Under the pieces are notes generated by a model. It was not told where the DNA came from. It did not search any database and was given only the letters and a program-made list of their open reading frames with translations. From Acidianus hospitalis (GTDB taxonomy: Archaea; Thermoproteota; Thermoprotei_A; Sulfolobales; Sulfolobaceae): a stretch of 64,000 nt of DNA. The position numbers and the translations under genes were made by a program. Where the stretch lies: contig JAWDOK010000006.1 in assembly GCA_046533895.1 (NCBI GenBank), forward strand, positions 18,268 to 82,267, written 5' to 3'. Below, piece by piece: positions 43,703 through 52,777 of this stretch (within the stretch, counting starts at the first letter, position 1; each line of letters begins with the position of its first letter).

Positions 43703-46700
43703 TTATTTCCTTCTTCTACTTATTATTATTGCTACTATTCCTATTATTATTGCTATTACTGCTAGACCTAGAGTTATATAAATTAGCGTAGACAAACTAG
43801 TCTTTACAGATGTTAAGCTATTGTCTAAATTATTTATGGAACTCGATAAGCTGGTTTCGTTAGCCTTTACATTGGTATATAGATTTTCCAATTGATTCTC
43901 AAAATTGACTGTTACAGAGGACTTAGTATATAATCCGTCAGCCTGAATTGCCTCAACTTCAATAGTGTAGCTACCATCTGGATATTTAGTAGTGTTCAGA
44001 GCATAACTAAAAGTTCCATTACCGCTAAACTCTGTAATTTCTTGTCCATTTAATAATACTAATACTTTACTTATGTCTTCGCCAGATATATTAAACGAGA
44101 TAGTATATACGCCAGTTAAGTTTTGGTTAGCCGTTGGAGAGATTATCTTTATTTCTGGTAATGCTGGGGATATATTGCTTATCTTAGAGCTCTCTATAGT
44201 TATCATTGAGTTTACTAGAGTAATTCCATCAACTGAAGAATCGACTAAGGTTATATTAGAATCATCTAGGTATAAGTTACTACCAGAGGAAGATATTAGG
44301 GTTATGCTTGAATTTAAGAACTTTACATTAGTTAAATTACTACCAACTATGGTCACGTGACCTATTATTGTATCGTTTATTAGTACGTCATTAGTTAGAG
44401 TTCCATTAGTAATTATTGTATCGTTTATCAATGCTGAGTCATAACTCTGGAAACCGTCAATAGTCTTACCTTCAATTGCAGTATAAGGTAAGACGTAAGT
44501 TATTCCTGCAAGGCTTGGTGAAGGAGAAGTAGAGTAACCGCTAGCAGATTCTCCGGTAATTAATATTCTGAAAGGTGCACCGTAATAGTTTAATCCTGCT
44601 AAGTAAGTTAGATTTCCTGGAGATAATGTTGAAGGCAATGTTACATTTCCTACCCAGAGGCCTAGTTTAGCGTTATACCACAAAGGTAACTCCACAATTA
44701 TGCTTATCTGCGAATATTCGAAGCATAAGGACTGAGGATACACAGTTGCAGAGTACATTCCGTACTTTACTTCAGTTCCGTTAGGATAAGTAATGTTAGC
44801 GTAAACGGTGAGAGTCTGTCCCTCGAAGGAATAAGACTGTACTTTAACGTTAACAGTTGAGGGCTCTTGAACGTATATTTGACCATAAAAGCTTCCGTTA
44901 ATATACTGCCCTAGGCTTAGGGAGAAGTAACTGGAGTGGAGTAATATTGTATATAACCCTGGAGTAGAGTCACTGGGCACATGTAATTCTCCAAAATAGA
45001 TACCTTGACAGTTCAAGAATATCTTGGCTGTACTAACTACTTTACCTTCTGGATTAACAAGCTCAGCGGTAACGTTAGATCCATCCAATACTGCAGAATA
45101 TTCAGAAATTCCCAATGAAGACGATATATATTCGAACAATATAGACGGAGGCTGTATTATTCCTTGTATTATAATATTCTCACCAGGATAGACGCTTCCC
45201 GGCTCTTCAATTACTGGAGGGAATATAAATAGACCGAAAGGATACTCTCCTTGTAATGACACACCGTTAGTAAAAGCTACGTAACCGAAGGCGTTACCTA
45301 CCATCATTAAATAATCTCCCGGAGTAAGTGACGGATATGTTCCTACCCAGGCTACAACGTTAGGCTCTATTTCAGTCTCCATAAGCGTTGTATTACCTAC
45401 TAGAGTATAGGAGTTATTCAGTATACAATACTTATATATTGAGATTAACAGAGTCGAGCTATTATACAACTGGCCTAATGCATCAGTTACGTTTGCAACA
45501 ATGAAGCACTCGCAAGCTAATACTGGTACAAAAGTTTCCGGCAACAAGAACTGCACGAAGTAACCTGAGAAGACTTCGTCAACGCTGTATCCTTTCACAC
45601 CGTTAGATGAACCATACACAGTTACCTCTAGTATTCCGTTAGCGTTTGAAGGTAAAGTTGTTGTTCCAATCCATAAGTTTGCACTAGGATTATAGGCTAA
45701 TGGCACGGTTGAAATGTTTCCTAAGATGCTACTTATTACTGCCGTGAAACTACCAGAAGTTACTTCAGTGCCGTTATAAGTTATGTTTACCACAATTTCC
45801 ACAGTTTGCCCGGGGAAGAACTGAGGTGGAACTAATCCAGTAGAGTTAACAACTGCTACCTCAATTGATAACTCCTTCTCCTCCTTCATTGTCATGTTAT
45901 AATAATATGCAAATTCTCCAACGTTTAAAGTACCAAAGCCCGTAACTAGATTATATCCATAAGTAGCAGTCCAAGGAATATTATAGCCAAAAGTTATAGG
46001 ATTAAATACCTTAGGATAAATCGTAGAATTTTCACCAAACATGTATATTACTGGATTCAAGTTACCTAACTTCGTGTGAGCGTAATTCATTACTAGTGTT
46101 AACAATCCAGCAGTTAGCGGAGAAGCTTCGCTAGTACCTCCAGTTATTTCGGTTACGTTACCTGGGAAGATAATGTATACTCCGGGATAGACGTTTGCGT
46201 TGGCCGAAATTGCTGGAGTAGTTTTACCTGCAGGATAAGTCGAAGGAGTTGGTATTCCCCATTCATAATAAGGCTTAGGCTCAATTACGCTAACTCCTCC
46301 AGTAGATCCTCCGAAGTTCACGTCATCTGGCACAAAACCGTAATTGGACCAAGCTGTTTGTGTAGAGTTCCCTGGAAATTGTATATATGTAGTTGTTCCT
46401 CCTACTGATGTTACAAAAGGTGAAGAAGACGGGTAAATTACACTACCTATAGGTCCGTTACTATATCCTGAACCTCCTCCGTCTCCACTTGATGCTAAGA
46501 AAGTTATCCCCTCAGCAGATCCTAGAGCGTAATAAACGTCTGTTTCGTAAACGCAAGTGTAAAACTCTTGTGCGTTAAATAATGAGAATATTGACTCTGA
46601 TATACCGAAGCTTTGAGACAAATCATCAACAATATCTTGATTTACTATGCAAGCAATCACTGTAGATAATGGTAAAGCTCCGTTGGCAATATATAATGTG

Positions 46701-47572
46701 ATATTTGCCTTTGGAGCCATTGAATGGGCTACTTCAACGTCTAGACTAATTTCTCCAGCCCATCCAGTAATTATTCCTTTGCTCGGGTCATATGGCCCAA
46801 TGGGTATTACAGTGAAATTCGTAGAAGGTAATCCAGTAACTTTATCGAAGGAAGCTAACTGCTGGAAAATGTATGGGTCTCCACAAAAGTCCAGAATTCC
46901 GATGTTATATCCTTGACCGTAGTCGTTCATTGCGTAAAGTGCTGTTGCATTGTAAACCTTCTGCAATGCAGTAGGCCAATAAGCTTCAATCGGTTCAGTA
47001 ATATTAGCCTGGTCTGTCAACTTTGAAGCTAATGACTGAATGTCTTTCTGAGTAATTAAGAACTGAGGATGAGCAAACAAGTCTGCGGTAAGGTTCTGAG
47101 AAACTATTGCAACTCCGGGAATCGTAGGAGTACCGTAAGATTCATAAAAAGTAAGGGTTCCGTTAGTGTAAACTGCAAAATTTAAGCCTAAGTAGTGGTG
47201 AATTTGTGAGACTGTACCTTCTGCAACAATTACTGAGTCCAAGGTACTTAGAATTATCTTAAAACCGTCAGCCTTTAATTGACTTAAAACTTCCTCGTAT
47301 TTCTCTGTAGGTAAGAATTGCTGAATCTGTGACTTAGTTAGGAAATGATGATAAAGAGGTGATGAAGGATTAGATGTTTCCTCTGCATAATAGAATATCT
47401 TACAAGTGCACTTTAGTGGTATGTATACTGTGAAGATAACTTCCTTATTTGGTTGTAAATTGCCAGTTTGTTTAAATCCCGGAGGGGCAGTTGGTTGTGA
47501 ATGTATTATCGGTAGAAATTGAATTGTTGCAAAAATTAGGAGAGATAAAATTATTATAGATTTACCACGCAT
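43703..47572 (-). CDS. S53 (sedolisin/kumamolisin-type) serine-carboxyl peptidase, surface-anchored
   Basis: From the ATG at 47572 the protein has 1289 residues. It has a signal peptide, then a pro-kumamolisin domain (about 30-190, with LYHHFLTKSQIQQFLP). The S53 core has GWAGEISLDVEVAHSMAP (catalytic Glu and Asp), ASSGDGG (oxyanion Asp) and GGTSEASPL (Ser). Ig-like beta domains follow, then a repetitive beta-helix-like stretch (about 1080-1170), a short coiled coil and a C-terminal membrane helix with RRRK. S53 enzymes work at low pH, fitting an acidophile's cell surface. Confidence 0.9.
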   Translation of the reverse strand: MRGKSIIILSLLIFATIQFLPIIHSQPTAPPGFKQTGNLQPNKEVIFTVYIPLKCTCKIFYYAEETSNPSSPLYHHFLTKSQIQQFLPTEKYEEVLSQLKADGFKIILSTLDSVIVAEGTVSQIHHYLGLNFAVYTNGTLTFYESYGTPTIPGVAIVSQNLTADLFAHPQFLITQKDIQSLASKLTDQANITEPIEAYWPTALQKVYNATALYAMNDYGQGYNIGILDFCGDPYIFQQLASFDKVTGLPSTNFTVIPIGPYDPSKGIITGWAGEISLDVEVAHSMAPKANITLYIANGALPLSTVIACIVNQDIVDDLSQSFGISESIFSLFNAQEFYTCVYETDVYYALGSAEGITFLASSGDGGGSGYSNGPIGSVIYPSSSPFVTSVGGTTTYIQFPGNSTQTAWSNYGFVPDDVNFGGSTGGVSVIEPKPYYEWGIPTPSTYPAGKTTPAISANANVYPGVYIIFPGNVTEITGGTSEASPLTAGLLTLVMNYAHTKLGNLNPVIYMFGENSTIYPKVFNPITFGYNIPWTATYGYNLVTGFGTLNVGEFAYYYNMTMKEEKELSIEVAVVNSTGLVPPQFFPGQTVEIVVNITYNGTEVTSGSFTAVISSILGNISTVPLAYNPSANLWIGTTTLPSNANGILEVTVYGSSNGVKGYSVDEVFSGYFVQFLLPETFVPVLACECFIVANVTDALGQLYNSSTLLISIYKYCILNNSYTLVGNTTLMETEIEPNVVAWVGTYPSLTPGDYLMMVGNAFGYVAFTNGVSLQGEYPFGLFIFPPVIEEPGSVYPGENIIIQGIIQPPSILFEYISSSLGISEYSAVLDGSNVTAELVNPEGKVVSTAKIFLNCQGIYFGELHVPSDSTPGLYTILLHSSYFSLSLGQYINGSFYGQIYVQEPSTVNVKVQSYSFEGQTLTVYANITYPNGTEVKYGMYSATVYPQSLCFEYSQISIIVELPLWYNAKLGLWVGNVTLPSTLSPGNLTYLAGLNYYGAPFRILITGESASGYSTSPSPSLAGITYVLPYTAIEGKTIDGFQSYDSALINDTIITNGTLTNDVLINDTIIGHVTIVGSNLTNVKFLNSSITLISSSGSNLYLDDSNITLVDSSVDGITLVNSMITIESSKISNISPALPEIKIISPTANQNLTGVYTISFNISGEDISKVLVLLNGQEITEFSGNGTFSYALNTTKYPDGSYTIEVEAIQADGLYTKSSVTVNFENQLENLYTNVKANETSLSSSINNLDNSLTSVKTSLSTLIYITLGLAVIAIIIGIVAIIISRRRK

Positions 47573-47668
47573 ACAGTGTTTTTGGTACAAGATTATTTAA
47601 ACGTTATGGTGAATTATTCATGGTGAGAAGAAATATATATAGAATTAATAAGACGATAAAAACAAAAA

Positions 47669-47989
47669 TTATGTACCCTTTTTAGGTAATTCTGGAATAA
47701 TTGGCTTACCATAAAATTTAACTCCTGAGGAAGTAAATTCTACCTTGATTAATTTACAGTCAGCAGGACAAGGCGTTTTAGAGTTAGGGAGCTTCATTAA
47801 TTCTCCAGTTATTAGGCTAAAGACTGCGTGGTGGAAAGGACATTCTATTTTATCCTCATCAATTTTATAACCTTCGGAGAGGATAGGTCTATTTTTATGA
47901 GGACAAACCGCAAGGAAAGAATACTCTTTTCCTTCTTTCTCGTATATCATTATTGGGTATTTTCCTTCATAAAGAACTGTCTTAATCAC
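47669..47989 (-). CDS. Rieske [2Fe-2S] protein
   Basis: A 106-residue soluble Rieske protein with CPHKNRP and CPFHHAVF, the CxH and CxxH ligand pairs of the cluster. No signal or membrane anchor, so it resembles the ferredoxin component of oxygenases or the small domain of nitrite reductases rather than a bc1 subunit. No partner oxygenase is adjacent. Confidence 0.85.
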   Translation of the reverse strand: MIKTVLYEGKYPIMIYEKEGKEYSFLAVCPHKNRPILSEGYKIDEDKIECPFHHAVFSLITGELMKLPNSKTPCPADCKLIKVEFTSSGVKFYGKPIIPELPKKGT

Positions 47990-48033
47990 AAAATAATTAA
48001 GGATGCAAGTATTTAAATGTACATTGTCTTATC

Positions 48034-48450
48034 TTAGCCAAGTACGTAAACTAGAATTATTATCATTATATATGCGATAATTACTGATGCAAGCACTGGA
48101 ATAGTAGGAAACTTTCTCCTCTGTACGATGGTCTGAGGAACAGATTGCTTTAAAGGATATCCGCACCTTAAGCAATGTGTTGCATTTATTGGGTTTTCGA
48201 AACCGCACCTAGGGCAAACAATGACTTGAGGTTGTTGAAAAACGTAACCGCACCTTTGACACCTCGTTGCGTCTCCAGGATTAATATAACCGCAAACCGG
48301 ACAAACTTTAACTAGAGGCTTCTCATGAGGAATTATAGGTGTAGAAGGCATGATAGAAGGAACGCTTTCAAAACCTAAATAATAACCACACTTTTCGCAG
48401 ACATATGCATTATCAGGGTTTAAATGACCACATCTTGGGCAAGCTTTCAT
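48034..48450 (-). CDS. Zinc-ribbon protein with C-terminal membrane anchor
   Basis: A 138-residue protein with three CxxC...CxxC ribbons (CPRCGHLNPDNAYVCEKCGY, CPVCGYINPGDATRCQRCGY, CPRCGFENPINATHCLRCGY) joined by Pro-rich linkers. A single C-terminal hydrophobic helix follows. Each ribbon can bind one zinc. It is probably a tail-anchored cytoplasmic adaptor; the partner is unknown. Confidence 0.8.
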   Translation of the reverse strand: MKACPRCGHLNPDNAYVCEKCGYYLGFESVPSIMPSTPIIPHEKPLVKVCPVCGYINPGDATRCQRCGYVFQQPQVIVCPRCGFENPINATHCLRCGYPLKQSVPQTIVQRRKFPTIPVLASVIIAYIMIIILVYVLG

Positions 48451-48528
48451 AGGTTTTTATTTACTTTTACTTATAAAACATTTATCGTAAGGTTTAAGGC
48501 TATATACTTGATTGATGAATTATTCCTC

Positions 48529-49074
48529 ATGTATAAACTAGTAAATGATGAATGGAGTAAGGCAGTTTCAGAATTATTTCAATTATTATCTACTTCTCTT
48601 AGGAACAGATTTGCAATGCTTATAGCCTTAGATGAGGACTCGTTCGTTTACGATAGTAATGTTTTGGTTGTTGTTGATAAGGTTGATGATGAGGTTAGGG
48701 ATAAGGTAGCTGAGGCGGTGATTGAAGTTAATTCTCACCACGATTGCACAATAAGCTACTACCTAACTTCGAAGGACGATGTAAATACTATAAGAGTTTT
48801 CTCTTCAGTAAAAGAGAAAAAGAAAGAAGATTGCGAAGACGCTTTTAAAGAATTTAAGGAGAAGGTAAAAAGCATTGCCCGTGACGTTATAAAGGCCGAA
48901 ATTTACGATAGTAATGTTTTGGTTGTTGTTGATAAGGTTGATGATGAGGTTAGGGATAAGGTAGCTGAGGCGGTGATTGAAGTTAATTCTCACCACGATT
49001 GCACAATAAGCTACTACTTGCTATCAAGTGAAGAATATGAGAAAATTCGAGATACTATTAAAGGAAGCAAATGA
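48529..49074 (+). CDS. MNT-like nucleotidyltransferase with an internally duplicated core
   Basis: From the ATG at 48529 (MYKLVNDEWSKAV), 27 bases after a TATATA, the chain has 181 residues. The segment YDSNVLVVVDKVDDEVRDKV and what follows occurs twice because of a 116-bp direct repeat exactly 255 bases (85 codons) apart, so the frame is kept. The MNT GS motif is not evident; DSNVLVVV stands where DxD would be. The product may be an inactive antitoxin-like protein. It overlaps the HEPN gene start by 47 bases. Confidence 0.6.
   Translation: MYKLVNDEWSKAVSELFQLLSTSLRNRFAMLIALDEDSFVYDSNVLVVVDKVDDEVRDKVAEAVIEVNSHHDCTISYYLTSKDDVNTIRVFSSVKEKKKEDCEDAFKEFKEKVKSIARDVIKAEIYDSNVLVVVDKVDDEVRDKVAEAVIEVNSHHDCTISYYLLSSEEYEKIRDTIKGSK
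48647..49017 (+). repeat. 116-bp perfect direct repeat (48647-48762 and 48902-49017)
   Basis: The two copies are identical over 116 bases and lie in the same frame of one gene. Absence of any silent change suggests very recent duplication or gene conversion. Both encode the nucleotidyltransferase core strand and helix. Confidence 0.85.
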
Positions 49075-49379
49075 CGACCTAGAGAGAGGAAACTTAAATA
49101 AGGCAGTTTCGGCACTGTATTTCGCGGTTAGGAAGAGGATAGAATGCATTCTTCTCATTTTAAGGTATGAAGTACCTAGGAGAGACGATAAGTTAGCTAA
49201 TGTATTGAAATATTTGGGTTATTCCGAGGAGAGCAAGATATTTATTGAACTTTACGAGCTAAGGGAAAAAGGCAGATTATTCTGAAGAAGTAATAAGTTC
49301 GGAAGAGGCAAAGAAAGCCCTTGAATATTCCATTAGAATACTTAAAATCCTCGAGAAGTTAGAAGAGAAAGTGAAATGA
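49028..49379 (+). pseudogene. HEPN gene with a frameshift near 49270
   Basis: A HEPN protein (MRKFEILLKEANDDLERGN, NKAVSALYFAVRKRIECIL) is open to about 49270. In the homopolymer GGGAAAAAGG the frame shifts: one frame ends at 49285, while the other continues DYSEEVISSEEAKKALEYS to the TGA at 49377-49379. One extra base in the A/G run is enough. The ATGA at 49376 starts the next gene, showing that the longer frame was the native end. Toxin side of the MNT/HEPN pair. Confidence 0.7.
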
Positions 49380-49795
49380 CCAGTTATTTATTTGCAATCA
49401 ACGGCTCTTCTCTACATACTCTCTTACTGTCAATAGATGAAGAAAAGAGCGGTGACACAACTTATTTCGTATACTCTGGATTCCTAATAGAGAATGAAGA
49501 AGTTTCTTTACCTTTAGAAAATTATTACAACCTGCCAGCTTTCTCAACTGCATATTACATTGCATTGAGGAAGAGAAAAGCTTACACTCTCCTAAAAAGG
49601 CATTATTATGAAGGAGCGGTTCCCCTTTATTTAATATTCAGAACTAACGACGAAAAGAAGGCTATGGAAAAGGCATTGAAGACTTTCAAGGACACCTTAC
49701 TAATGATGGGCCTAGGGTTAATATTTAAGCTTCCTTCATCTTACCTTGAGTTACTTTCTGCTGATTATGTGAAGTTATTGAAGAAGTGGTTCTAA
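49376..49795 (+). CDS. Hypothetical protein coupled to the HEPN gene
   Basis: A 139-residue mixed alpha/beta protein with no motif I know (TSYLFAINGSSLHTLLLSID at the start). The ATG overlaps the native HEPN stop, so it may be a third part of the HEPN/MNT module. It overlaps the convergent PaREP1 gene by 21 bases. Confidence 0.5.
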   Translation: MTSYLFAINGSSLHTLLLSIDEEKSGDTTYFVYSGFLIENEEVSLPLENYYNLPAFSTAYYIALRKRKAYTLLKRHYYEGAVPLYLIFRTNDEKKAMEKALKTFKDTLLMMGLGLIFKLPSSYLELLSADYVKLLKKWF

Positions 49796-50149
49796 GATCT
49801 TGCGTAACTTTTTAACGTTCTCTGCATAAAATTTAACTTTGTTTTCATCAAGCCTTGTTTCATGAAAACCCTCCACGTGAAGTATCCATGCGCTCTTCCA
49901 TATATCCTTAATTTCAGGGTATGAGTTAGAAAGCTGTAGAGAGGCATCAAACAGAAACTCAAATTTCCATCTATCTTCTTTCTTAACCTTGGATAAAATG
50001 TTAATATTCTCTCTATAGGAAAGGAATTTTATAGCTTCTTCTGCTGCTTTGTAGAGTTTTTCTGCTGCTTGTACTGTGTCACCTTTCTTTAACAGTTCAT
50101 CAGCCTCTTCCAAGTAAATGTCTGCAGAAGTTTTTAGGCTTAACATCAT
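49775..50149 (-). CDS. PaREP1 family protein
   Basis: A 124-residue helical protein with ADELLKKGDTVQAAEKLYKAAEEAIKFL arranged as the PaREP1 helical hairpin, and WKSAWILHVEGFHE further on. It is clearly related to the tandem pair at 59555 and 59886. PaREP1 proteins are common in Thermoproteota, resemble HEPN helices and have no proven activity. ATGs at 50149 and 50146 both fit. Confidence 0.75.
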   Translation of the reverse strand: MMLSLKTSADIYLEEADELLKKGDTVQAAEKLYKAAEEAIKFLSYRENINILSKVKKEDRWKFEFLFDASLQLSNSYPEIKDIWKSAWILHVEGFHETRLDENKVKFYAENVKKLRKILEPLLQ

Positions 50150-50187
50150 TATATACTCCTTTTTCTAAATAATAAATGTGGTGAAAA

Positions 50188-50541
50188 GTGAAAGAAGCTT
50201 TTCTAATATTGGGAAAGGATTTATTAAGGGTCACGTGTAATTATAGTGAATGCGAGTGGTTTATTCTGGATCAAAACTGTTCTTTAGAAATAGTAAACAT
50301 TAAGCAGAAAGGGAAAGTTAAAATTACTGGAAACGCTGAAAACTTACAAGTTATGAAAGTCCTCTTATCCTTTCTTCTCTCCGGTAAGGATCCGAATGAT
50401 GCAGTTTGCATTCAAAAAAGTGGAAGGACAGAATGCATAAAAGACGACGAAGGAATAGGAATAATGGAAGGTAAATGGAGTGGTAGAATTTTCTTTAATG
50501 AGGAAGAATTGGAAAATCTTCTAAAAAATTTGAAAGAGTAA
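50188..50541 (+). CDS. Hypothetical protein, 117 aa, GTG start
   Basis: A small beta-rich protein (LILGKDLLRVTCNYSECEWF) with five Cys and an acidic C-terminal helix (NEEELENLLKNLKE). GTG at 50188 is the only start in frame. It sits between divergent PaREP1 and the convergent regulator-like gene. No family recognised. Confidence 0.45.
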   Translation: MKEAFLILGKDLLRVTCNYSECEWFILDQNCSLEIVNIKQKGKVKITGNAENLQVMKVLLSFLLSGKDPNDAVCIQKSGRTECIKDDEGIGIMEGKWSGRIFFNEEELENLLKNLKE

Positions 50542-50568
50542 GTATTATGGTATTCTTATCATTTTCTC

Positions 50569-51750
50569 TCACGTCTTTATTATTAATTCTCCTGCATTAA
50601 CGTCAGCATCAATTTTTAATTTCTTTTCACCTTGCCTTATTGGAGGTAGTTCTACATGACTTATATTACTCCTAACGTCATTTATTATTCCTACGTTCTC
50701 CGGCAAATCCAATGTAAGCCTAACAGTGGAAGAGTTATTGTCTATATCTAGTATTCCTCCCGATGGGAAATTAATTTTTCCCTTTACCGAACTTGCATCT
50801 GCATCAATTTCAGCTTTCTCACAGCCGGTTATGTTTATATTGGCGTCAGAACCATCTGCATCTATTTCAACTTCCTTTACGTTAAGGTTCAAGTTAACGT
50901 CCCCACCGTTAATTTCCACGTCAAGTTTTTCTAGGTTAGGTAAACTTAATACTGCCTCACAGCCATTAATTTCTAAGCTCATTTTTTCACCAAGGTTTAT
51001 TTCTACGTCGTCTAGTGAACGACACTCAACTTTCAAGTGAGGTTCGCCTTGTACTATCGTTAAGTCACTTCCATCAACTTCTATTTCACAACTCTTTGGA
51101 GGTTGTATTGAGGAATCGAATACTGTAAATTTCTTATTATGTGTAGTATATATGTGGAATGGGAACTTAAGTGACTCTTGAAGTGCCTTAGCAAAAGATT
51201 GTCCAATTAACCCTACATTAGATAATTTTGGAGAAATAGCTATAGAGCACTTAGGTGAGCAATCTATAATCCCCACTTCGTTAATCTCGTCTATAACATC
51301 TTTCAGATCCTCAGGGTTTACAGAGTCGTCTATCTTTAATATTCCTACCCTAACTATCCTCAGTCTACTTTTATTATCCTTTAATGATTTCACCAGTTCA
51401 GGAGTAATTTCGTAAAATCCTAGATCCCTTACCTCTATGACGTTTGAGGATTGAGGAGGTGTTATTTCTCGTTGCGGTAAGTTTTCTTCTTCTCTTTCTA
51501 ATATGCTCTCTCCTTTTCTCCCCTCCACTTCCATTATTATTTTATAAGCCTTTTTACCCTCCTCAGTGAGTGTGTACTCGTCATTTACCTTGGTAATCAG
51601 GTTACCTAGTTTTCTTATGTGGAAAGCTAAAGATGGGCTATCTAACCCTAGTTCGTTCATTAGGTCTGAAAAACCCGCCTTACCTTTTTCTCCTAAGATT
51701 TTAATTATCTTTCTTCTCGTTTCGTTTGCTATTGCTTCGAATATGTCCAT
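50569..51750 (-). CDS. ArsR-like winged helix fused to beta-solenoid-like repeats
   Basis: A 393-residue protein. Residues 1-75 are an ArsR-type winged helix (DIFEAIANETRRKIIKIL, LGLDSPSLAFHIRKLG). A linker and an alpha/beta domain follow (about 110-205). The end (about 225-393) is a run of short beta repeats such as EINGGDVNLNLNVKEVEIDA, similar to DUF4097-like adhesin folds. A TATA-like sequence lies about 25 bases before the ATG. It looks like a one-component regulator whose sensor is a beta-solenoid; the signal is unknown. Confidence 0.7.
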   Translation of the reverse strand: MDIFEAIANETRRKIIKILGEKGKAGFSDLMNELGLDSPSLAFHIRKLGNLITKVNDEYTLTEEGKKAYKIIMEVEGRKGESILEREEENLPQREITPPQSSNVIEVRDLGFYEITPELVKSLKDNKSRLRIVRVGILKIDDSVNPEDLKDVIDEINEVGIIDCSPKCSIAISPKLSNVGLIGQSFAKALQESLKFPFHIYTTHNKKFTVFDSSIQPPKSCEIEVDGSDLTIVQGEPHLKVECRSLDDVEINLGEKMSLEINGCEAVLSLPNLEKLDVEINGGDVNLNLNVKEVEIDADGSDANINITGCEKAEIDADASSVKGKINFPSGGILDIDNNSSTVRLTLDLPENVGIINDVRSNISHVELPPIRQGEKKLKIDADVNAGELIIKT

Positions 51751-51905
51751 ACATGCTATTATGTGAATTTACAAATATAAAGTCTAAGTAAATTTCCGTT
51801 TATATTCAAGTAGAGAGAAATTTACCCATTCGCTTATAGAGACTAGTATTGATCCTTGTACCACTAATCATAAAATATTTTAATCTCCTACTCAAAAATT
51901 AAATA

Positions 51906-52049
51906 ATGCCAAAAGAGTTAACTCCGCTCGAAAAGTTACAATTATTAGTTCCGGGTTACAGAGGTTATAAGGTAAAGGACTTAATTAGGCAAGACGATTT
52001 TCTAGTAAGACAATCTACGATTTCTAAGTTAGAGAATGCAATATATTAA
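51906..52049 (+). pseudogene. N-terminal fragment of a conserved protein
   Basis: An ATG at 51906 opens 47 residues (MPKELTPLEKLQLLVPGYRG, then DLIRQDDFLVRQSTISKLENAI) before a TAA at 52047. The sequence reads like the compact N-terminus of a longer helical protein, and no good continuation is found in any frame to about 52140. I treat it as a truncated relic. The remainder of 51751-52342 shows nothing else I can support. Confidence 0.4.
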
Positions 52050-52342
52050 TACTGTTAAATCAAGAAATTCTAGAAGAAGTTCATAGTGAAAATTAAGAAG
52101 CTTCTGCTTTACCTAGCCACGCTAAGTGTAGTTTATTATGAAACGCGTATAGGCTAATAGTCTAAGTTAAAAATGTTTTAAATTAACGTTGATTTTATTA
52201 AACAGTAGATTCCTGTCAATGAAATAAAATCCTTTTAGATATTTGCTAAGTTACACTTTCCAAGTATTTTACATTTTAAATAGTTAACAATGTTACCTAT
52301 TTATTAAGCAAAACCTTCTGTTAACGCTATGTAGAGAGGATA

Positions 52343-52777
52343 ATGTTAAAAGTAATAATTGTTAAAGAGAATACTATGCATATCCCAGATATCGTAGACG
52401 TGATAATAGGTTTTCTAATATCTTGGATAATAATTTCAATACCCGTATGGTTGGCGTCGAAGTTTTTCAGTAGTGAGTCGTCTTTCCCTAGGGCTATGGC
52501 TGCATCTTTGATCTCTATTATAGTATTTGCAATAATTGTTGCAATATTCGCTTTCATAGCCTTAGTTATTCATAATCCTTTTGTAATGCCAATAGGTTTC
52601 ATAGTAGGCTTAATAGGCATTTTAGGTGTTTATAAGGCCATCTTTGACGTAGGATGGTTAGGAGCATTAGGAATTGCAATACTTGCTTTCATAATATCCA
52701 TTGTAATTGATCTCATATTGGCAGCAGTGGGATTAGAAGCGTTCACAATAACAGACTTCTTGCACATTAAGATTTAA
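52343..52777 (+). CDS. Small membrane protein, four hydrophobic segments
   Basis: A 144-residue protein with about four membrane segments (VIIGFLISWIIISIPVWLAS and three more). An internal ATG at 52376 (MHIPDIVDV) is an equally good start. Glycine-rich helices and the lack of charged loops suggest a small channel-like or scaffold protein. Not assigned. Confidence 0.5.
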   Translation: MLKVIIVKENTMHIPDIVDVIIGFLISWIIISIPVWLASKFFSSESSFPRAMAASLISIIVFAIIVAIFAFIALVIHNPFVMPIGFIVGLIGILGVYKAIFDVGWLGALGIAILAFIISIVIDLILAAVGLEAFTITDFLHIKI

